Source of the DNA: Calonectria ilicicola
Taxonomy: Eukaryota > Ascomycota > Sordariomycetes > Hypocreales > Nectriaceae
Assembly (NCBI GenBank): GCA_020809705.1
Contig: CP085834.1
Span: 1,178,001 to 1,242,000 of the forward strand
Reading direction: 5' to 3'
Length of the DNA: 64,000 nucleotides
Shown here piece by piece: positions 24,689-36,363 of the stretch (its first letter is position 1; each line of letters begins with the position of its first letter). Made by a program: the position numbers and the translations under genes. The notes below the pieces were generated by a model that was not told the origin of the DNA, made no database searches, and saw nothing but the letters and a program-made list of their open reading frames with translations.

Positions 24689-25934
24689 CTTGAGCCACGG
24701 GCAAGACGACAAGAAATTTAATTTGCATAGTGACGACAGTGCGACGACTCCAAGGACACCAAAAACCAGCCCTTCACTGCGAGGAAGTACTTATAAAACT
24801 TGCGCCTTATCCTGAAATTCTTGCTACACATTTCGGGCTAGCAGACAAAGAACCGCCTCCCCGTCCTCTTCAAGGATCAAGCTTGACAGCTCTCCCGTAC
24901 GCCCGGAGGATTATTTTAGTTTTGGCATCTGGCCAATCAATTATACGAGCAGTGCAATGATTGCATGCCACAGCCATGTGGCTATAGGTTGTGATCCAAG
25001 TGGGCTCACTGCGGGAATTTGGCAGATCGTAACGGCACTGCCTGACAAGGCTGAAAGCTTCGTCGTGCATGTTATCCCGGGTAAAGTTTCAGGTGTTGCA
25101 CCACTACCATCTGACTTATCCCCAAATGGGGTGGTTACAAAACTAGGCGGTGGAGAAGATCACCCAATTCTAGAATGCGACTGGCTCGAGCGGGAGCGGG
25201 CCTTGGTGATCTACTGCCAGGTACTAGAAGCGAGCTATGTTGGAGTCCATCCAGCTCCTGCGAGCTAAATAACCTACATCTAAACGAATGCTCGCTAGAT
25301 CTGCACGGACGATCCAACTTCTGTAGGCCAGACGTTTTTTCGAAGGAGAACCTGGCTTCGACAACCCAAAACCGTTTCATCCTGTGCTTAGACCCAACAG
25401 AAACCCACTTGGGCTACAAAAAAGATCCTTTAACTCAGCCATGCCGCTGACTCAGCCCCGAGCGATTAGATGTTTCATTCTTATCAGTGAGTCTAGAGCT
25501 GAATGAATCCTTCCTTAGCGATGTTAGAATTGTCGCAATCGTAGCGCTTGTGAAATTCTAAAGCACACATCCGAAGGTAGTGTCACAGGATTTAGTGGCC
25601 GTCTACTAAAGTAGCGCAAAGTTGGAATGTTATTGGTTATCTCCAAACATGGGTGGCCTGATCATGTTATGGCGGTGCTTCGATGCGGGAATATGAGCTG
25701 AGAATCAGCGATACCCGGTCGGGACATTCGCTTCAAAGTCGCTTTTCCGTCGTTTTCCTGAAGATAGAGTGGGATTAGTATCAGGTCTGATGGCAGAATC
25801 ACTGTGAACCCCTTCACCAACCCCCCAATGCCTTCGGGTTGATCCATTCTCTATTCCAGTCCCATCCCTTCCATTGGGAACACCCTTTTACCGTACATTC
25901 GTTTGCGTAGGCTCTTATCAACCAGGGTTTTACC
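24689..25934. other. Intergenic, no supported gene
   Basis: It contains the promoters of two divergent genes (metalloprotease pseudogene and Ser/Thr-rich protein). Short overlapping open frames at 24.9-25.4 kb on both strands have no recognisable content. Confidence 0.45.
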
Positions 25935-28900
25935 ATGAAGGTCGGAATTGGAGCTTTATTGCTATGGAGCACCTTTCTGCCTGCTGTATTGGCAAGTTAT
26001 TTTGATCAGTATGGGTATGGTGGAATCTGCGGATTTCGTTTTATGCAAAAGGGCGATACTTGTTGCCACACACCATATGGAGGAAGAAACATCTGCCGCG
26101 CTGGTAAGTAAGCTGCGCGTTTATTCCATCTTGTCCTACTAATCATACCCATTTTAGGCACAAGCTGCTGTGAGTTAGCTATGAGCCGCTTCTGTTGAAG
26201 AAATGCACCAAATATTAACCCTGCTTCAGGCTTTTCTCACTGCTGCAAGTCCGGAACGACCTGCAGAAAAGATGGTGCATGCGTGCCAATAGTCAAACAT
26301 ACGACCACCACGAAGGGTTCCCCGTTGCCCACTAAAACTCAAAATGGAGGATATCCTTTGCCTACATCTACAATAAAAGGAACTGTGCATACTGCCCCAA
26401 CTGATAAAAGTGGTGCCTCTTCTGTTCATTCCACAAAAGGAGGCTCTCCACCGAATACTACTACAGAGAAAGTGGTTTCTTCAACAAAAGTACCATCCAA
26501 TCCCACTACCTCCACTGGTAAAGTAGCTTCTTCAACAAAAGGAGGATCACAACTCAGTACTTCCACTGGTAAAGGGGCTACTACCACAAAAAGAGGATTG
26601 CCTCCGACCTCTCTTACGAGTAAAACCGGCTCTGTATCGGTGACTTCTACGACTAAAGGAAACTCTGCTGCAGTTTCCTCCACGGGTACGGGAAGATCGC
26701 TGCCAGGTTCTCCCACAAGTGGGTTCCCTCCAATTTCGTCTACCAATGGAGTTGCTTCTTCAGCTTCATCAACGCGAACGGCAGGTGCTTCTCCGGTATC
26801 TTCAGTAACTGGAGGCAGATTACCACCGGGATCGTCGATAGCCGGAGGTTCGCCTCCAGGTTCGTCGAGTGGTATAGTAGCCTTGCCTTCAGGCACTTCT
26901 AGCCTTGGTGGTACTTCTATCGGTTCGTCCGCAAGTGGAGGTGTCTCCTCGACGGCTTCTTCTGTCAATGGTGGGAGCCCCTTGCCGCCAACTTCTACGA
27001 ATGCGGGGCCACCTCTAGGTTCTGCCACAGGTGGAGGCTCCTCAATAGACGAGCAAGGCTCTTCTTCAAGTTCGACTTCAACTAGCACTAGAGTCTCCGT
27101 CCCCACCTCGTCTCTGGCCTCTACAAATGGAGGAGAGCCTCCTGCTTCCTCCGCAAATGGAGGCTCCTCTACAGGTACAGAGGTTTCCACTCCAGCTTCC
27201 TCGATCAATGTAAGCTCTCCACCAGCTTCGCTCACCGATAGAGGTTCTTCCACAGGCACAGGTATCTCTAATCCACCTTCTTCTGCCAATGGAAGTGCTT
27301 CACCAGTTTCGTCTACCGACGGCCAAGGTTCCTCTCCGGTCTCCTCTCCCAATGGAGGTAGCACTTCCCCAGCTTCTTCTACAGATAGAGGATCAACCCT
27401 AGCTTCTTCCATAGGCGAGGGATCCTCTACAGTCTCCTCTGGAGGCCCTGGCTCTTCAGAAACTTCTTCCACTAGTAGTGGAAATGGAAATTCTGTTCTG
27501 CCTTCTTCTACAAGCGGGGGAAGTTCTGCTACGGCCTCACCCATGAATCAAGCAACTTCTCTCCCTGTAGCCCCTACTGGCAATGAAGTCACCTCTACAG
27601 GCAAAGGGAGCCCTCCCCCCAGCAACTTCTACAGGAGGAGGATCCTCTGTAAATGAAGCCAGCCCCTCTTTGCCTACTGCTACAAGGAATGAAACATCTG
27701 CCCAGTCTCCCTCTGTAGTGTCTTCTACAGATCAAGGAAACTCTGCTGCTCCTTCCTCATCAAAAGGTTCCACAGGTGGGGATACCTATACTGGTGGAGG
27801 AGGCATTCCGCCAGTCCCTTCCACAACCCAGCTAAGCTCCCCACCGGCCTCATCTTCAAACGATGGAAGTTCTGTTCCAGCCTCCCCGGCGTCTTCTACA
27901 GATCAGGGAAGCTCCACTCCTAGTACCTCACCAACTTCCACAAGTGAAGGAAATACACTACCAGCCTCTTCGACAACTGAAGCAAATTCCTCCCTGACTT
28001 CCGCTACAAGTGAGGGAGGTTCTGCCCCGGCTTCTTCTACGGGATTCTCTACAACTCAAGGAGGCTCTGCGCCAACTTCTTCTCCTTCATCTTCTACGAA
28101 TGACGGAAGCTCCACTTTGACATCCACGATAGAGGGCGGCGCGCTTCCGCCTACCACCACAACGGACGGAACTACAACTCCAGTTGGGATTACAACCCCA
28201 CCAGGAATTACAACTACAACAGGAAGCACAACAGATGGCCCGTTGGTCACATATGCAACCTGGCCAGAGCTGACCATTGTGCCAATCAACACTGCGGTAC
28301 CTGAGCCCAAGGACGACCAGGGAACGCCTGTTATTCCCTGCGACGCCTGGTTTTTCTGGGTGAGTGTTTAGTAATTAGAGCAGAATTGAGAATAAGGCTA
28401 ACCATCTTCCGCTAGATTTGTATTAAATGGGATGATGGCCCACTCATTGGTGGCTGGGGCTTCATCCTGCCGCCTGGAATTTATCCTGTGTATGGAAAGC
28501 ATTTTTCTTGATACACTAGAACATCGCTAATGATAGATGAATAGTGGACCACCGTCCGGAATAAAGTGGCCGATCGGAATAGATATCCAGGGCAATCTCC
28601 CGTCATGGCCCGAGATCACGTAAGTTATATCAATTTAGAACAATCGCTGGAAAGATTATCTGGACTAATATGTACCATACGGAGTGTCAACTTCTGGGAC
28701 TGTAACCACTACCACAGCAACCAGAGTCTTATCAACTAGCAGCGTCATTGTTGGTTGCAATGTGCAAGACGGTGACTCTACTAAAAGCGTGACATCAGGT
28801 ACCAGTACCTCATCTGTAGAAGTCATCACGATGATCGAGGATTCGAACGAGCCTCTGCCTACTTGGTATACTGAAACTCTAGATGCTGCGGCCGCTTCAC

Positions 28901-29967
28901 TGTACAGTTCTATTGACGATTTCTGGTCATGTCAGTTTCCAAGCCCACTTCTTTCTTCCATCTCATGCCAGCAGGATGAGGTGTTTGATACCGCGATCAG
29001 CACTAACTATTGATGGAAAATAGCCCTAGAAGCTCCCGACTCTACTACACTAAGTACTATGACGACCTCATCCGTGGGAGCCACCTCTACAACTGAAACT
29101 TCCCTGACGCTGCAACTCCTCACAAATTTGCCGACGCTCACACCACAGACAACAGGACCCGGGACAACGACAACGCTCGGATTTGAGAGTTCTAGCGGTA
29201 GCTTATGTATGTCGACTGTCACCACCTCTGCCTGTGTCATACCCATATCTGGCGCACCTTGTCAACCTAGTTTGTCATGCGCCAGTTGGGCGGGAATTCC
29301 TACCATTCCATCTGAGCCTACCGCCACATCTACATCTGAGGTTGTCGCCACGTCTACATTTGCCGCTGCCCCAACGGCAACATTCCCCACTGAGTCCAAC
29401 CCGTGGCGCCTGGTAATTGTAAGTTGAGAATAAAATTTTACAATATTCAGCCTGTGGAATTCTTACAGAATTTTATCTTTTTATGGGATCTTCTTACTAA
29501 TTCGAACACCCTTAGTATGCCGGATCATGTACAGCTGACAAGACGTCATACGTAAGTTCCAAAACATGCTCCAAAAACCCTAGAAATCCCTATTTTAATC
29601 ATCATCTGACATTGGTTTTCTCGCCTTCTAGTATTCGCTGTCAGGTTTTGCTTCGCAATCGGCACTGGAACCTTGCATCAACTTAAACGATCCCGACCTG
29701 CCGCAGGTCTCAAACACTGGGAATGCTTGCCGCTTTTTCACAAATGGCGGATCCGATCATGATAGTTGCTCCAAGGCAACCTTCAATAACCCCGGATCAT
29801 ATGTGATACAAAATGGCCTTTGTACGATTTACACGACTGAAAATTGCGAGTCTGGTAGTTTCAGTAACGGTGTTTCATCAACCAATATCAAGGATTGTAA
29901 GAATGTAGACGAGTTGGTACCACAGGTTTGGAAATCGATCAAATGCTATGCGGCACCACCGAGTTAG
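25935..29967 (+). CDS. Secreted Cys-rich, Ser/Thr-rich mucin-like protein (frame uncertain)
   Basis: Exon 1 (25935-26103) encodes a signal peptide (MKVGIGALLLWSTFLPAVLA). A 12-nt microexon (26158-26169) and exon 3 (from 26230) complete a Cys-rich module with CC..CC..C spacing. Exon 3 then encodes about 700 residues of low-complexity Ser/Thr/Gly/Pro. The frame changes by one base near a C6 run (27615-27620). Later exons are 28416-28489, 28545-28619, an exon ending at 28930, 29024-29418, 29516-29551 and 29632-29967. The 3' part has LPPGIYP, KWPIG, TTTTATRVLS and a Cys-rich terminal module. This resembles the non-catalytic tails of large fungal GH18 chitinases and cell-wall proteins. A heavily O-glycosylated wall or secreted protein is likely. 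No canonical acceptor keeps the frame between 28620 and 28686. The gene is therefore either damaged or misassembled at two points. Confidence 0.6.
26290..28260 (+). repeat. Low-complexity Ser/Thr/Gly-coding tract
   Basis: About 2 kb of imperfect short repeats of TCT/TCC/ACT/GGA-type codons encode runs such as SSTxGGSS. The antisense strand is also open for over 370 codons because the composition avoids stops there. Such tracts expand and contract easily. Confidence 0.75.
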
Positions 29968-31385
29968 AATTAAAAAAGCAGATGTGTTTTAGTTGTCCAA
30001 AAAAAAGCTTCAATATTAAATAATTTTAGTCTTTTATCAGAATCCGCTAACTCACACCTTGGACGTCTTTTCAAATTTGTTTGGATTTGAACTTACTCGT
30101 TTCAGTCCCCATTTACTCTCATCAAATGGACCGTGTGCATAGTTGCTATTGGGGTTTATAAACTACACGAATTCTTTTTTGCCGATTAGACGAATATGAT
30201 ATTTGGCGCTTGCTCAGGGCCGCTCGCCGAAGATAGTTGATGCGCTACCTAGTCATCATCTATGCCGCAATTTTCAGCTGAGGGATGCATTTTACTTCGG
30301 TTTAATGGAATGAAGGAGGGAGTTCCAACTGTCCAGACACAGTGGCACTAGGTCCGTGGCATCTTGAATCCCGGGGTTCCGTGAACCAGTCTAATAAATC
30401 GCGATGTAGTCATTCACCTCGATGATGTTTTCGAATAGGCTTCTGAAGGCTTGAAATGGGGACTCGGAGCCTCACAGCCAGTCAATCTAGAGCTCGCAGC
30501 TTTTCTCATTTGCTAAAGCCGAGCGTGGGGAGATGAATGAGGCTTTTTTTTCATCGTTTTTACCTTCAATGGAGAAGATCACTGTGGATTATGCAAAGTG
30601 CTGCAACATCATGTGCTTATTTACATAAACTGGAAGAATCTCCCTTGCTCACCTTGGCCTGGGCACGATTTATGTTTTTAAGTACTTCTGTTTTTTGGTT
30701 TGCTAATTAAAACATAAAATTACGAATAACTACGACGCGTGATTTGGACTTTTGTTTAGTTAACGAGGAGCGTCGCGTGAGAGCGGGGTCCTAAATGGAC
30801 TTTTGTCACCGCCAACGCGTTCTGCAGTTGATGGATCTTTATGATGCCTAGCACGTGTTAATAGAAAATTGGCGCATTAAAAAAATGAGTGGATCGCCAA
30901 GACCCAAGATAAGTGGTGCACATTTGAAGCCCAGGATGCTTCCTAATACGATTTCGGCTTCACATGCCGCTCACACAACGCAGAGTGGATCATGGCTTAC
31001 CTTGCTTATGCTTATTTGCTTCTCTAAATTCAGCCACTGTTTTAATTTTAGCCCTAAGTATTGGAAGAACACTGCCACTATTTCGGCTGCGCAGACCGCT
31101 GTTCAGCCCATGAGCGCCACGTATTGGCTATTGCCGGGAGCTAGTCGCGCTACGCTCATCCACGTAAGGCATTGCCTCGTAGCTGAACAACCGAATATGG
31201 CGATATTTTGCAAGGGATTACTGAGGCGCAAAAGGGCGGATCTTAGCGTTCCTGTAATGATATTTGCATAGCCTCTTCAATGTCTATAAGACTGAAATGT
31301 ACGGCTGCTTGGCTCCCCATTCCTCAACTCAACGGACACCTTCTACATTGGCTTGATCAACACTGCCATTCGCTTGTCTTATATC
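29968..31385. other. Intergenic, possible decayed coding stretch
   Basis: An open frame on the plus strand at about 30.86-31.27 kb has no recognisable domain. The opposite strand there is interrupted by several stops. No intact gene is supported. The TAP-like gene promoter lies at the right end. Confidence 0.4.
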
Positions 31386-33144
31386 ATGTTGTCCAAGTAT
31401 TGTGGTGCTCTTTTGCTGTCTGCTGGCATTGCACAGGCATTGCCACATGTCGATGCGAAGAGAACTGAGAAGCTCAAATGGGGAGACTGCACGAAAGACT
31501 TTTTCTACCCGAAAAATGAGAATTTCGAGGATGCACAATCATACAACATGACATGTGCAACCCTCAAGGTTCCTCTCGATTACACCAAATCTAAATCGGA
31601 ATCACTATCACTTCAATTGATCAAATACAAGGCATCCAAACAGCCATCCAAAGGAAGCGTTCTGATCAACCCCGGCGGACCTGGCAATTCGGGGATTACG
31701 TACCTTGCAGGATCGGCACCTGGAATTGATGAGTGAGTTTCTCGTACTCTTTACTGGGTGTTGTGTTCTAATTATATAGAATTCTGGGGGGTCATTTTGA
31801 CCTTATCAGCTTTGATCCCAGGTAAGTCCCTTGATCCAACAGGGAGCTATATTCTCATGATTTGTACAGAGGCGTGGGAAGCACCATCCCATTTGACTGC
31901 CCGGTAATCAACACGACCGATTCCAGTTTGGAACGAAGATACGACGAGATTATTGTCAACTTGCCCCACAAGGATGTGTACGAAACATTGGTGGAACAGT
32001 GGGAACAGAATGGGCAGCTGGCAGAGGAATGCTATAAGTCCAACAAGAAAACGGGACACCTCATCTCAACAGCATTCGTAGCAAGGGATATGCTCCAGAT
32101 TGTTGATGCCCTGGACGAAGACGGGCAGCTCAGATACTGGGGGACGTCGTACGGCACCTTGCTAGGCCAAACATTTGCGGCCATGTTCCCTGATCGTGTT
32201 GATCGCATGGTACTTGACGGCAACCAAGCGGCCTCGGATTACTACGATGGGTACGATTTACTCACGCTAGTTGATGCTGGGCGTACACTTGCTCATGCTT
32301 TCAGCGAGTGCATTAAAGTTGGGCCTAAGACATGTTCTTTGGCCAATTTTCTTGGCGCTAACACAACGGCCGAAGAGTTGATGGCTGCTTATGCTGAAGT
32401 ACTCCAAGAGCTCATTGACGAGAATACAGCCGAGGCGACCAACTACTATGCCCTTCTCAAATCGCCAGTGCAAGGCTACCTTTATGGCCCGACTGACACG
32501 TTGAAGGCATTGCAGCTCATAGGACTTGGTCTTCAAAGAGATTGGGCAGCAATCGTCAAGTTTGTGAATGGAGGAAGTGAGGAAAGCAAGTCAAAGGAAA
32601 AGAGCGATGACTCGGAAACTGAAAACCAAGCATTGACTGGCATTACCTGTATTGATGGTGCTTTTCGCGCAAAGACACCAGAGGATGCTTACAGTCTTAT
32701 GATGGCCCAGACTGAGCTCAGTCCTTCCTTTATTGAGTCTGTGCTTCCTGGTCGAAGCTGTCCTCAATGGAAATTTAAGGCGGCGGAACGCTACGAAGGT
32801 CAATTCCGAGGCATCAACACAAGCTTCCCTATTCTATTTGCGAATAGCCCATACGACCCAATCACACCACTTGTCAGCGCATTCCAGGCCTCCGCCGGGT
32901 TTACGGGCAGCAGGGTTTTAGTGCACAACGGAGCTGGGGTGAGTATCAGCGCTGTACAGGAATAAAGAGTTCATAACTGACATAAGAATAGCACGGAGTT
33001 ACGGCTCATCCCTCAAACTGTACTAACAAGGCCATCCGAGATTACTTCAAGGACGGGGTCTTGCCCAAGGTTGGAACGAAATGCGAGCCGAACCAAGGCT
33101 TGATTGAGTATGCACTTGAAGCTGCGGGGGTAGATTCTATTTAA
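31386..33144 (+). CDS. Secreted alpha/beta hydrolase, TAP-like serine peptidase (S33-type)
   Basis: Four exons, 31386-31732, 31780-31821, 31870-32938 and 32992-33144, give 536 residues. A signal peptide (MLSKYCGALLLSAGIAQALP) directs secretion. INPGGPGNSG forms the oxyanion-side loop, RYWGTSYGTLLGQ has the nucleophile Ser (GTSYG), SPYDPITP the catalytic Asp region and HGVTAHPSNC the catalytic His. This is the pattern of tripeptidyl-aminopeptidase-like hydrolases, which release N-terminal peptides or amino acids from proline-containing substrates. Several N-glycosylation sequons occur. A probable role is extracellular nitrogen scavenging. The third intron separates the Asp loop from the His exon. 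Confidence 0.88.
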
Positions 33145-34067
33145 TTCACTTTGAAGATTTCAATTAGACCCTATTCCAATCTATAGACCATAGCTCAATT
33201 AAGTTTATTTTGCAGGTGGGGAAATTGTACAAATTATTCGCATGTTCACATAACTGAGGCATAATGCCCCCCGGGAATGCAAAACTACTCTTTGCCAATT
33301 GATTTCCGTGACTGGGTGCCAAGGAATAATGATGATTGCAGAAATGCAAATATTATCGCACTAATAAATTCTCATAAGCTTACAAGAACTTTGGCTCTCT
33401 AAAGAATAGGAAGCCTTTTGGATTGGTTTGTGGGAGTTGGGTGTAGTATATAGGGTAAGGCATGTCGCAAGTGAGGCCTTGGTGAAAAAACGAAATGAGG
33501 CGTCCTGCCCCCAATGCACATCTTTACGGATACTTTGTCTTACTCTGAAATCCGTATAGCAAATTCATAAAATAATTCAGAAGTGGGAGAGACCGTTTTC
33601 GTGATAATGGAGGATATCTTGAACCCGTGTCATACCCGCCGTTTACCCTCGGAGGATCTGTTTTTGCTCCACACGACTTGATGGAACTTTGGCCTGCTAG
33701 CGGCAGATCCCTTGCGCTGACGTCAGTACATGGAATGCCGGCTCAGTCCACAAAACAGAGTAATAATGGGCCTTGGTACTTGGGTGTGTGTATCAATCAG
33801 ATCTTGTTCAATTGACTCGGCTAGGGAATAGGGGTGACACCCATGTTCATGGCCAAAAAGCCACCTTACATTGAGTGTGTGCAATCGGATCTCATGCTCG
33901 CCCCGCCACCGGCATTGATGCTTTACTGATCAGCGATTCGCTCAATGCACGTCGGTGTCGGCGTTTATTCATGACCGTCAAGTGCCGACTGAGGCCGTTC
34001 CATCTGTAGGGTTCAATCTTAGATCGTTTAGAATTTGGTGGCTGCCTCCCGGGTGCTTCAACTGTGC

Positions 34068-34096
34068 TTCCCCATCCGACCTTGCCGGATGGGGAA
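34068..34096. promoter_or_regulatory. Perfect 11-bp inverted repeat containing CCG-N7-CGG
   Basis: TTCCCCATCCG (34068-34078) and CGGATGGGGAA (34086-34096) are exact reverse complements around a 7-base loop. The inner CCG-N7-CGG is an everted CGG pair, a half-site arrangement used by some Zn2Cys6 regulators. It lies about 680 bases upstream of the ABM-like gene. Confidence 0.35.
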
Positions 34097-34652
34097 CGTA
34101 GCGGTCAGTGAGCCGCTCCACTGTCCCGCCCCCGCGCATACAGACTGGGCTTGAGGATTCGTCTCAGATAAACCATAATGTTATGCAGGGCTCAGTTTAC
34201 ATAAATAGATATGCTACTGGGTTTATAGGATAGTTGTGGCTGGTAGACGCCTGCTATAGGCTTAATTCACTTTGTAGACTGTGTTTTGCTCACTGTCTTT
34301 GGTATTTGCGTCAGATGGCGGAGGCTCTGGATTCATCCGTAGATTCGCAATTGATGGGAAGGACAAGGTACTCGTGCATAGCGTTTATGCCAATTGATAA
34401 CGCAAAAGGGGACTTGAATTCGTTATTTCGTTCGTAACCTCAACAATAGCGCGATTGCTTCATGGCGTGGCACGGCCACTCATTGGCTCAGCGCCAGGGT
34501 CCTGTACTTTGTCAGCGGCGCCTTCAAGGCATAAACTTTCCGATATGCCACACCATTCACCGACAATTATAGATCCGGCTTCGGGTTCCCGATACGGTCC
34601 GAAACAATATATCACTTCAATGGCGCGACGTGTAAGCGAGCTGCTTTTTGGA

Positions 34653-34659
34653 TATAAAA
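34653..34659 (+). promoter_or_regulatory. TATA box of the ABM-like gene
   Basis: TATAAAA lies 127 bases upstream of the ATG at 34780. The leader is CA-rich with repeated CAATCA-type words, a common feature of strongly expressed fungal genes. Confidence 0.5.
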
Positions 34660-34779
34660 CATCGTTGAAGCCCAGCATTCCAAGTAACAATTCAATCTCA
34701 TCACTCAAGCTTCTTCCATTCAATCAATTCACCAATCAACCAATTCATCAATTCATCATAAACACCTCCTCCCATCAAA

Positions 34780-35499
34780 ATGCCTGTCATCTCCATCGTC
34801 GCCCCTACCGTTCCTGCTGAGGACAGGGAGAAGTTCCTGGCTGTGTGGCCCTCTTTGAATGAGGAACTCAAGGCCCAGCCCGGTGTTGTTGGCCTCTTGG
34901 CTGGCCCCATCATTGCTGAAGATGGCGAGCTAGTTGAGGAAGGAAAATTTTTCCAATCCCTTGGTGAGTGTATTGGCATAATTCTTCGACATATGAGCTA
35001 ACAAGGTTTAGCCTTCAAAACCGCCGAAGACCTTCAGACTTTCGAGAATTCCGCATGGGCTCAGGAGCGCAAGAAGAAGTTCGAGGAGCACCACGGAACT
35101 GGGCCTCACATTGGTAAATTTGAGGTCAGCGAACCTCCTGCCGATCTTACTCCCGAGCCCCTTGTTCAAATCTCAACTCTCGAGCTTGCGGATGGAAGCA
35201 AGGCTGAGGAGGCCAAGAAGGCTTGGTTCGACCTTGTTGCCGCACTTGGCAAGACTGCGACAGGTGGCGGCAGGAGTATCGGAGAGGGTGCCCCCCACGT
35301 CGGACTCGGGCTGCTTGGATGGTCCAGCCTAGAGGTAACAGCTTCCATCCTCTGCATTCAAATAGTAACTAACTTGATCATATAGGAGGCAAAGGCTGCC
35401 TACGAAAAGCCCGAGGCTGCTGCTGCGTTGGCTGCGTACAAGGCTCTTGGAAAGACTCGAAGCGGTCTTGTCCGTGTTGAGCACGCTTCAAAGGCATAA
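34780..35499 (+). CDS. Small ABM / dimeric alpha-beta-barrel-like protein
   Basis: Three exons, 34780-34963, 35012-35334 and 35386-35499, give 206 residues. The first half (MPVISIVAPTVPAEDREKFLAVW..., then LAFKTAEDLQTFENS) has the strand-helix-helix-strand layout of ABM-type small enzymes and stress-response proteins. The second half looks like a second, diverged copy of the fold. No signal peptide is present. A strong TATA box and short leader suggest good expression. The function is unknown; relatives include monooxygenase-like and EthD-like proteins. The family call is by pattern only. Confidence 0.65.
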
Positions 35500-36363
35500 C
35501 GGATTAGAATTGTTAGCTTGGGCGTAAACATGTAAAGGGTCACCTAGAATCCCGTCCAAGAAGCAAAATAGCTTAGAAGCTGTCATATCTCACGCCTATC
35601 ATGATACAAAAGACCGTTACATCGGAATATTGCTCTCTTCCAATTCGTGAAATCTTGGCATCAACGTTCTGGTGCATTTTGGCCCATGATTGAAACGATA
35701 TACTTCCGGGCCCAGATAATCTCATAGAAACCTCATTTTGAAAGTCGCTGAAGTATGCAAAAGCCCCACCGGTTGAAGGAGCGCGTCAAACGATAGGGTA
35801 TTAATGCCAGAGTGTTAGTTGCGGAGACTTTCCGCTCCTCAGATAGCGCACTTGAGAGGACGGAATTGCAACAAAGAGATGGAGATTGGAATGAGATATA
35901 GGAGATTAAACAAGACTATTTTGGGAGATGGGGTAAAACACAACCCAACTACAGGCCGGTATGATGGTGTAAAAGTGGAGAGGGTTGCAACTCACAACAC
36001 CCTTGATCCCAACAACGGTGACGAGAATGGTAGATAAATGGGGCCAACACAGCGGAGTATCGACAATTCTGCGACAAAATAAAATGATCACATTCCTGCC
36101 TAAAATGAAGCTGTGGTTGGTGTGACTTTATGGTCTGGGTCATCAAAATACTGCCAGCTAGTTAGACGGCCTGGCAGGGGTTACGACATCCACTCGTTTA
36201 ACAAAAATCGAGTCGCTGAAAAATTTCTTAACCTGTAATCTAATAGGACCATTTACACTTGCACTAGAGATAGCACCCCAATCAGCCCCAATCAGGTCCC
36301 TAGCAGGTGTTGTTTCGCAAAATACACTTTCAATCGACCTCACTTTTTAGTAAACATTTAAAA
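35500..36363. other. Intergenic, no gene seen
   Basis: Nothing recognisable beyond the flanking 3' end and the promoter of the FAD oxidase gene. Confidence 0.45.

Larger units (their letters stand above)
33145..34779. other. Intergenic with an 11-bp inverted repeat
   Basis: 1.6 kb without a supported gene. It contains a perfect 11-bp inverted repeat at 34068-34096 and a TATA box at 34653-34659 for the following gene. Short open frames at 33.6 and 34.2 kb were not called. Confidence 0.45.

Noticed and set aside
26426..27544. Long open frame on the minus strand opposite the Ser/Thr-rich tract
   Set aside because: It is a low-complexity Glu/Pro/Val translation produced by the repeat composition of the plus-strand gene, with no start context, introns or domains.
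30855..31271. 138-codon open frame on the plus strand
   Set aside because: No domain was recognised and its composition looks like an antisense shadow. The opposite strand has several stops, so no gene could be supported.
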